This document shows, piece by piece, positions 58,286 through 64,000 of a DNA stretch of 64,000 nucleotides. This DNA is from Streptomyces sp. GESEQ-35 (GTDB lineage: Bacteria > Actinomycetota > Actinomycetes > Streptomycetales > Streptomycetaceae). A program made the position numbers and the translations under genes. The stretch covers positions 62,001 to 126,000 of the forward strand of contig NZ_JAFFSX010000008.1 of the NCBI RefSeq assembly GCF_017948485.1, written 5' to 3'. Position 1 is the stretch's first letter; every line of letters begins with the position of its first letter. The notes under the pieces are model-generated. The model was not told the DNA's origin and made no database searches. It worked only from the letters and a program-made list of their open reading frames with translations.

Positions 58286-60021
58286 GGCGTTGTCCTTACG
58301 CGCACCGGTGCGTCCTCGAGCAGGTCGACGACGCGGTCGCAGCTGCCCAGCAACGCGGGGGAGGAGGTGATCAGCAGAGTCGAGCGGCCCGCGCGGACGT
58401 CACGCAGCCGCTTCGCGATCGTGTGCTCGGTGACCGAGTCGACCGCCGTGGTCGGGTCGTGCAGCACGAGCACCGGCGCGTCGCTCGCCAGGGCGCGGGC
58501 AAGCGCGAGTCGCTGGAGCTGGCCGCCGGAGAAGCGATTGCCGTCCTCGCCGACCGGGAGGTCGAGATCGGCGGCGAAATCACCGCATGCCGCAGCTCGT
58601 ACCGCAGCTGTCACCAGGTCGGGTGCGGCCGCGGTGGCGGTGAGATTGTCGCGGATCGTTCCGCTGAACAGCATGACCCGGTGCGGGGTGAACGTGACCC
58701 GGGAGCGGTACTCCTGCGCGGTCAACTCCCGCGCGGCGATGCCGTCCAGCCGCACCGCCACCTCGCTGCCAGGCCCGCGTGGATCCAGCAGCGCCTCCGC
58801 GACGCGGGCAGCGGTCAGGTCGTCGGTGCGCACTCCCACGAGTTCGCCGGGCTCCACCCGGATCGTCGCGCTGGGCGTGGACACCTCCAGCACCGGCAGC
58901 TGCCCAACCACCGGCCGCGCCGCGTCGTCAGGCTCGGGCGTCACGGCGACGTCGGTCTTCAGCACGTCGAGGATGCGCGCGGACGAGGCGCGGGATCCGG
59001 CGAGGTTGGGGATGGAATCGTTCGCGATCGACTGGATCTGCGGCAGCAGCGCCTGAGCGAGGCCGACGGCGGCGATCAGCTCGCCGATGCTCAGCTGCCC
59101 GTCCACGGCGAACCAGCCCGCCAGCCCCATCACCGCTGCGACGAATGTGCCGGTGACCACACCGGAGCCCATGAGAAATCTCCCCAGCAGTCCCGCATTG
59201 CGCTTGGCGCCGACCAGCGTCTCCTGGCTTGCCTGCCGGTACCTGCTGGTCGCCTCGGCCTCGGCGCGTATCCCCTTGACCACCCGATAGCCGGCCACGA
59301 CATCCGTGGCCAGTCCGACTGTGGTGGCCAGCAGTCCCTGGTACTCACGGGTGTCCCGGGACAGCCGTTCGCTGAGGATGCCCATCAACCACACCGCCAC
59401 CGGCGCCCCCACCAGCACCGCGAGCCCGAGTAGCCAGTGCGTCGTCAACAGCGACACAGCGATGAATCCGATGGTCGTGATCCTCGCGATCGGCATGATC
59501 ACGAGCTGAACCCCGTTCGCCAGGCGGGCGACGTCGTTGGTCATCACCGAGACGACGCCGCCGCCCGGCGCGTGGACGCTGCCGCCGACCGGATGCAGTA
59601 CGCCGGTCGAGAGGGTGCTCCGGAGGCGGTGCTGCAGCAGCTGTATCGCATACGCGGTCAGTTGGACAGCGAACTTCGCCGCCACCGTCAACACGATGTA
59701 CAAGGCCACCAGTACGCCAAGCCACAGCACCAACTGCCCCGCGTTCCCGGTTGCCAACGCCCGGTCGATCGCAAGGCCCATCACCACTGGGACCGCAGCC
59801 TCGCCCACCTGCCACACGATCGCGGCCAGCGCCGCAGGAACGGAGACCCGCCGCACCGAGAGGATCACGCGCAACAGGAATCGACCGGCCGTGGTCCCCG
59901 AGCCGGCCTCGAACGGCTGGACCTCGGGCGGATCGGTGGGCGCCTGCCAAAGCACAGGTATCCGACGGGTCAAAGGTCCCCGCCCCAGCCCCAACGGGTC
60001 GGAGTGCGAGGCGTTCCTCAT
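58282..60021 (-). CDS. ABC transporter half with degenerate Walker A (heterodimer subunit A)
   Basis: This 579-residue half-transporter has six transmembrane segments (about residues 45-330) and an ATPase domain. Walker A is lost (GVRTDDLTA replaces GxxGxGKT) and Walker B reads LVLHDPTTAVD without the catalytic Glu, but the signature NRFSGGQLQRLALARAL is intact. It therefore complements the partner's degenerate signature to give one working ATP site. The ATG at 60021 is chosen because it overlaps the stop of an upstream remnant and starts a plausible N-terminus. It is first in an operon with the partner, methyltransferase and aryl carrier protein. Confidence 0.9.
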   Translation of the reverse strand: MRNASHSDPLGLGRGPLTRRIPVLWQAPTDPPEVQPFEAGSGTTAGRFLLRVILSVRRVSVPAALAAIVWQVGEAAVPVVMGLAIDRALATGNAGQLVLWLGVLVALYIVLTVAAKFAVQLTAYAIQLLQHRLRSTLSTGVLHPVGGSVHAPGGGVVSVMTNDVARLANGVQLVIMPIARITTIGFIAVSLLTTHWLLGLAVLVGAPVAVWLMGILSERLSRDTREYQGLLATTVGLATDVVAGYRVVKGIRAEAEATSRYRQASQETLVGAKRNAGLLGRFLMGSGVVTGTFVAAVMGLAGWFAVDGQLSIGELIAAVGLAQALLPQIQSIANDSIPNLAGSRASSARILDVLKTDVAVTPEPDDAARPVVGQLPVLEVSTPSATIRVEPGELVGVRTDDLTAARVAEALLDPRGPGSEVAVRLDGIAARELTAQEYRSRVTFTPHRVMLFSGTIRDNLTATAAAPDLVTAAVRAAACGDFAADLDLPVGEDGNRFSGGQLQRLALARALASDAPVLVLHDPTTAVDSVTEHTIAKRLRDVRAGRSTLLITSSPALLGSCDRVVDLLEDAPVRVRTTP

Positions 60022-60119
60022 GGCCGCCCCCGGTCCGTGCCCAGCAGCAGGATGTCGGTGTGCTGAGTGAGCGCCGCAGCCACCCACACTCGCTGTTGCC
60101 GGGCCCCGGAGAGTTCGTC
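60018..60119 (-). pseudogene. Fossil fragment of a siderophore ABC ATPase
   Basis: The minus-strand frame ends DELSGARQQRVWVAAALTQ then HTDILLLGTDRGRP and a stop. It is a decayed match to the signature-to-Walker B segment DELSGGQRQRVWVAMALAQ...IMLLDEPTT of the FecE ATPase at 44841. Gly and Gln of the signature and the Asp-Glu of Walker B are lost, and no other part of the domain is present. Its stop overlaps the start of the ABC subunit A gene (ATGA). Confidence 0.6.
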
Positions 60120-60235
60120 TTCCTGGAACGACCTGTCCGGGATCGAACACCAACAGGCCGTCGTCGCGGGGCGGTTGTCGTACCTGATGGAGGATTCTCC
60201 TCGGTCGGGTGGCGGGATGGGTGGTGGCACGGGGC

Positions 60236-60252
60236 AAGGTTAGCCTAACCTT
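60236..60252. promoter_or_regulatory. Iron box between ABC operon and NRPS 2
   Basis: AAGGTTAGCCTAACCTT is a perfect palindrome identical to the core of the box at 45802. It lies 54 bp before NRPS 2 and 214 bp upstream of the divergent ABC operon, which it probably also controls. Confidence 0.85.
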
Positions 60253-63200
60253 CATTAAGGTTCTAGTGATCGTTGCCTCGGTCGGCTCGATCTGGTCTCA
60301 AGAGAAGTGGGTGTGCTTCCGTTGACGGCTTTTGATCGTGTGGAGTTGAGTGCGAGTCAGCGAGGCAACTGGGTGGCTCGGAGGCTTGCCCCTGAGTCCT
60401 CGGTGTTTTGTGCGGGTCAGTTGATTTGGCTGAACGGCCCGGTCGATCCGGCCCTGTTCGCGTCCTCGGTCAGTGTTGTTTTCGCAGAGACCGAGGCGTT
60501 GCGGGTACGTTTCGGCGACGACGACGGTGTCCCTTTTCAATACGTCGACACCGCCACGACACTCACGACAGAGATCGTCGACGTCGGCCACGGCGACGAC
60601 CAGATCCGGGTGCTGGCCCGCGGGCAACTCACCGCAGCACCAGCCACCGCCGCCGGGGAACCGACGACGAAGTCGACCCTTGTCCGTCGCGAGAACGGCA
60701 CCTGGGCATGGATCCTGATCACCAACATCCTGCTCGTTGACGGCTACAGCATTTCTCTGTTCATCCGCCGCGTCGCCGAGGTCTACTCCGCACAGCAGGC
60801 CGGCGATTCGGTCCCGGACCGCTGGTTCGGCAGCATGAAGAACGTCACAGACGCCAAGAATTCCGGCGATTCCAGGTTCGAAGAAGGTGCCGCGTACTGG
60901 AGTAGCGTCCTCGGAATCGAGCACGCTGGCCACGAGAACGTGGAGGACTTGTCCGAGGTCTTCGTATCCTCAAGTCAACCAGTTGTCGTCCCGATACCCG
61001 ACGACACCTACTCGAAGGTTCAGCAGTTCGCCCGCGCGGCACGGGTCTCCTGGACTGATTCCCTGATCGCGCTGTGGGGCGTCTATACCGCTCTGGTCGA
61101 CGGTCGTGACTGCGTAGCGGTCCGGGTTCCTCTGATGATGCGAGACGATCGCGAATCACTGAAAACACCGAGCGCGATCTCAAGGGCAATCCCGGTCGTC
61201 ACCGAGATCAGCCCGTACCACACCTTCGAAAATGTCCTGGAGATCGTCGCAAACCAGCTGAAGACTTCCCGGCGTTACACGACTGTTGAAGATCACCAGA
61301 TCGCCCGTCTGTGGCCAAGCGGCCAAGCTTCGTACCTCACGCTCCCGACGATCAACATCAGACTCTTCGAATCAATGCCGCGCCTGGGCGACATCGACGC
61401 GATCCCTGAAACAATCAGCACCGGCCCCGTCGGATCACTCGACCTCGCGATCTACCGCAACCCCGACACCGGAATCCGGCTAGAGCTGTCCGCAGGGTCC
61501 GCCACGAGCGATCCGCTCGTGCACGCCGAACAATTCAGCGGCTTCCTCAACGCCGTCCTCGACGGGTCCCCGGCCCAAACCCTGCACGAACTGAGTACCG
61601 GATTCACACCCGGTACCGACGGCCCGGATCCGTCGTGGGCACGAGGCGAGACGCTTGATATCGCGCCGGCGACAGTGGACGCACTGGTGCGCCGTCGGGT
61701 CGCGGCCGATCCGGACGCGGTCGCGGTCGTCGCCGACGACGGCACCGAACTCACCTACAGCCAGTTCGATGCACGGGTCAACGCTCTCACTCACCTCCTG
61801 ATCGATGAGGGCGTGCGGGTCGGGGACCGCGTCGCGATCGCTATGACACGCTCGGTCGACCTGGTAGTAGCACTTACCGGAGTGATCCGCGCGGGAGCGG
61901 CCTACGTGCCGATCGATCCGGAATACCCCGCAGAACGCGTCAAACACATCCTCGACGACGCCGCACCTGCGCTGGTCATCACCGATCAACACACCACAGA
62001 AATACATCAACACGTACTGGGTGAACATCGCGCACCAGCACTGCGGATCGACGACCACGAAGTGCAGCGACGGCTGGCCACCGGTCAGGAAACCGCCCCC
62101 GTTCTATCCCCGCCGCTGAACGAGCTCGACGCAGCTGTCGTGCTCTTCACATCGGGAACGACGGGCAACCCGAAAGGCGTTGCCGTTTCGCACCGTGGCC
62201 TGGTGAACCGCCTCGCATGGGGTCACCAGGTACTGGACTACAAACCGGACAGTGTGGCGCTGTCGAAGAGCGGCGTGGGTTTCGTCGACGCTGTGACCGA
62301 GCTGTTCGGGCCGATGATCGCCGGTGCCCGAATCGTGGTCGTGCCCGCGGAAACCGCGCAAGATCCAGCCGGCCTGCTCGACACAATCGCCCGACACCGC
62401 GTCACACATCTGCTGACCGTGCCCAGCCTGGCCGACGTCCTCGTCCGCCACGACGACGCACCCACAGCGCTGACCACGATCCGGTCCTGGGTTTCCTCCG
62501 GTGAAGCACTCACCCCGGGCACCGCGACCACCATGCGAACGACCGCACCACAAGCAATACTGCACAACTTCTACGGTTCAACCGAGGTTACCGGCGATGG
62601 CACAGCGGCCATCATCACCCACACCGAGAACACCCCGATCGGTGCACCGGTCGCGAACACGACAGCGCACGTTCTTGACGCGTGGCTGCGTCCAGTACCG
62701 GCCGGTGTCGCAGGAGAGCTCTACCTGGGTGGAGTGCAACTCGCCGACGGATACGTCGCACGCCCGGGCCTGACCGCTGACCGATTCGTGGCTGATCCGT
62801 TCAGTGACCAGGGCACGCGGCTGTATCGCACCGGCGATGTCGTGCGATGGAACTCCCTAGGGCAGTTGGAGTACCTCGGCCGCAGCGATGATCAGGTGAA
62901 AATACGCGGATACCGGATCGAACCCGGCGAAATCCGCGCCGTCCTCGAACGACACCCAGCAGTATCGGGTGCCGCCATCACCGCCTTGGACCATCCCGCC
63001 GGCGGAAAATACCTCGCCGCATACGTCACCACGGCAAGTACCGCGGACGCCGAGGATGCAGCGCTGTTCGACACCCTGCGCGAGCATCTTGCACGGTCGC
63101 TGCCGGACTACATGATGCCCACAACCTTGATGCTCCTGGACCGATTCCCGGTCACCGCCAACGGGAAGCTAGATCGCCACGCGTTGCCGCAACCAGACCT

Positions 63201-63548
63201 CGCCGCAGGTGCAGCCGATGGCCGGCCACCGCAAACCGCCACCGAGATCGCCCTCGCCGGCATCTTCCGCGACGTACTACACCTCGACAACAACACCGAT
63301 CTCGGCGTGGACAGCGACTTCTTCCGCCTGGGCGGGCACTCGCTGCTGGCCGCACGAGTCGTCGCACGCGCCAACGCACAACTCGGCGCCGCGCTGACAC
63401 TCCGCGATGTCTTCGACCACCCCCGCATCAGCGAACTCGCCCACATCGCCGACACCACCACCGGAACCACCGAGACATCCGGCACACGAATCGGCGACCT
63501 ACCACGCCCCGCCCTGATACCAGTCTCCTACGGACAGCAATCACTCTG
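60236..63548 (+). repeat. Near-identical duplication, copy 2
   Basis: This block is collinear with 45803-49094, starting exactly at the iron box and ending in the opening of the next condensation domain (VSYGQQ). After that point the two NRPSs diverge strongly. The sharp borders suggest duplication or gene conversion of a promoter-plus-first-module cassette. Confidence 0.85.
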
Positions 63549-64000
63549 GTTCACAGAGCAGATCGCAGGGCGTCCGATCTATCGGACTGAAATCGTGCTG
63601 CAAGCAGGCGTGCGGCTCGAGCTGGATGCTTTGGCAACGGCGGTACGTCGGGTAGTTGCTCGTCACGAGATATTGCGCACGATCCTCGTGCCGGACGAGG
63701 AGACCTCATCGCTCCGCCAGGTCATCTACGCGGAACCCGACGACGACACCAAGGTCCTGGAGGTCGAACACGTCGGTCCTGAGCTGCTCAGCGACAAGAT
63801 CGCTCAGGTTGCCGCACTGCCACTTGACTTCACCTCCGAGTTCGGGCTGAAGTTTCATTTGTTGCGGCATTCCGATGGCGATGTGCTGGTAGCTTACGGG
63901 CATCACATAGTTACCGATGCGGATTCCTTTGGGATCCTAGTTCACGAGCTGAACAAGTTCTATCTCGAAGCGGCTGCCGGCAATTCCACCGAGGTCGCGC
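60307..64000 (+). CDS. Siderophore NRPS 2, N-terminal part: C*-A(beta-Ala)-T-C (runs off window)
   Basis: At least 1,231 codons are open from GTG 60307 to the window end. The order is the same degenerate condensation-like domain (TNILLVDG, T139/N140), then an A domain with pocket V-D-T-L-V-S-F-G-D-K, again a beta-alanine prediction. A T domain (GGHSLL) follows, then the first 160 residues of a second C domain with an intact AYGHHIVTDAD (HHxxxD). This second C domain is clearly different from that of NRPS 1, so the downstream module should add another residue, plausibly hydroxyornithine (inference only). Remaining domains and any thioesterase lie beyond 64,000. Confidence 0.9.
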   Translation, partial: MGVLPLTAFDRVELSASQRGNWVARRLAPESSVFCAGQLIWLNGPVDPALFASSVSVVFAETEALRVRFGDDDGVPFQYVDTATTLTTEIVDVGHGDDQIRVLARGQLTAAPATAAGEPTTKSTLVRRENGTWAWILITNILLVDGYSISLFIRRVAEVYSAQQAGDSVPDRWFGSMKNVTDAKNSGDSRFEEGAAYWSSVLGIEHAGHENVEDLSEVFVSSSQPVVVPIPDDTYSKVQQFARAARVSWTDSLIALWGVYTALVDGRDCVAVRVPLMMRDDRESLKTPSAISRAIPVVTEISPYHTFENVLEIVANQLKTSRRYTTVEDHQIARLWPSGQASYLTLPTINIRLFESMPRLGDIDAIPETISTGPVGSLDLAIYRNPDTGIRLELSAGSATSDPLVHAEQFSGFLNAVLDGSPAQTLHELSTGFTPGTDGPDPSWARGETLDIAPATVDALVRRRVAADPDAVAVVADDGTELTYSQFDARVNALTHLLIDEGVRVGDRVAIAMTRSVDLVVALTGVIRAGAAYVPIDPEYPAERVKHILDDAAPALVITDQHTTEIHQHVLGEHRAPALRIDDHEVQRRLATGQETAPVLSPPLNELDAAVVLFTSGTTGNPKGVAVSHRGLVNRLAWGHQVLDYKPDSVALSKSGVGFVDAVTELFGPMIAGARIVVVPAETAQDPAGLLDTIARHRVTHLLTVPSLADVLVRHDDAPTALTTIRSWVSSGEALTPGTATTMRTTAPQAILHNFYGSTEVTGDGTAAIITHTENTPIGAPVANTTAHVLDAWLRPVPAGVAGELYLGGVQLADGYVARPGLTADRFVADPFSDQGTRLYRTGDVVRWNSLGQLEYLGRSDDQVKIRGYRIEPGEIRAVLERHPAVSGAAITALDHPAGGKYLAAYVTTASTADAEDAALFDTLREHLARSLPDYMMPTTLMLLDRFPVTANGKLDRHALPQPDLAAGAADGRPPQTATEIALAGIFRDVLHLDNNTDLGVDSDFFRLGGHSLLAARVVARANAQLGAALTLRDVFDHPRISELAHIADTTTGTTETSGTRIGDLPRPALIPVSYGQQSLWFTEQIAGRPIYRTEIVLQAGVRLELDALATAVRRVVARHEILRTILVPDEETSSLRQVIYAEPDDDTKVLEVEHVGPELLSDKIAQVAALPLDFTSEFGLKFHLLRHSDGDVLVAYGHHIVTDADSFGILVHELNKFYLEAAAGNSTEVA

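Overview
The window is high-GC actinomycete DNA and looks like Streptomyces: strong third-position GC, GTG and TTG starts, ATGA/GTGA stop-start overlaps, a SigR-type promoter, a Streptomyces-style miniature palindrome, and many LacI, TetR, MarR, PadR and LysR regulators. No rRNA, tRNA or CRISPR array was seen.

Positions 1-31,700 hold ordinary accessory chromosome. On the left is a damaged sugar-uptake locus: the C-terminus of a binding protein, then a permease 5' end joined out of frame to the 3' half of a hydroxyacid dehydrogenase, then a DUF2264 protein. Next come a HhH-GPD endonuclease-like gene, a fructosamine-kinase-family gene and a large TerD-domain protein. An intact LacI-regulated sugar unit follows: a lipoprotein binding protein, two permeases, a GH42 beta-galactosidase and a second LacI regulator. 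The rest comprises an MFS transporter, an SGNH hydrolase with a PadR regulator, a LysR regulator, an FMN reductase with a TetR regulator, a flavin monooxygenase with a TetR regulator under a six-fold operator array, a LacI regulator with PobA, thioredoxin, a disulfide oxidoreductase, peptide deformylase, a PepSY protein, a TPR protein, two MarR-type regulators and a pirin.

Positions 31,900-34,760 are a corridor of decayed genes: an isoaspartyl methyltransferase with a nonsense codon and frameshifts, an alpha/beta hydrolase fragment and a tyrosine-integrase fragment. They flank an intact dapB paralogue that carries an iron box.

From about 33,500 to the window end lies an iron-regulated non-ribosomal siderophore locus, probably acquired horizontally. 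Seven DmdR/IdeR-type iron boxes precede its transcription units. Precursor genes are an ornithine N-monooxygenase, aspartate decarboxylase (beta-alanine supply), dapB, a TcuA-like flavoprotein, MbtH and an aryl carrier protein. Assembly uses a complete NRPS (C*-A-T-C-A-T-E*, predicted beta-alanine then serine) and a second NRPS that runs off the window. The two share a near-identical block of about 3.3 kb. Uptake and iron release would use a FecBCDE-type importer, a heterodimeric ABC exporter/importer pair, and two unusual fusions of a siderophore-interacting ferric reductase with a methyltransferase-like domain. IS21 remnants and a truncated AraC regulator interrupt the locus. The predicted aryl cap, beta-alanine, serine and hydroxyornithine recall madurastatin-type siderophores, but the duplicated NRPS, degenerate domains and fusions make this a candidate new variant.
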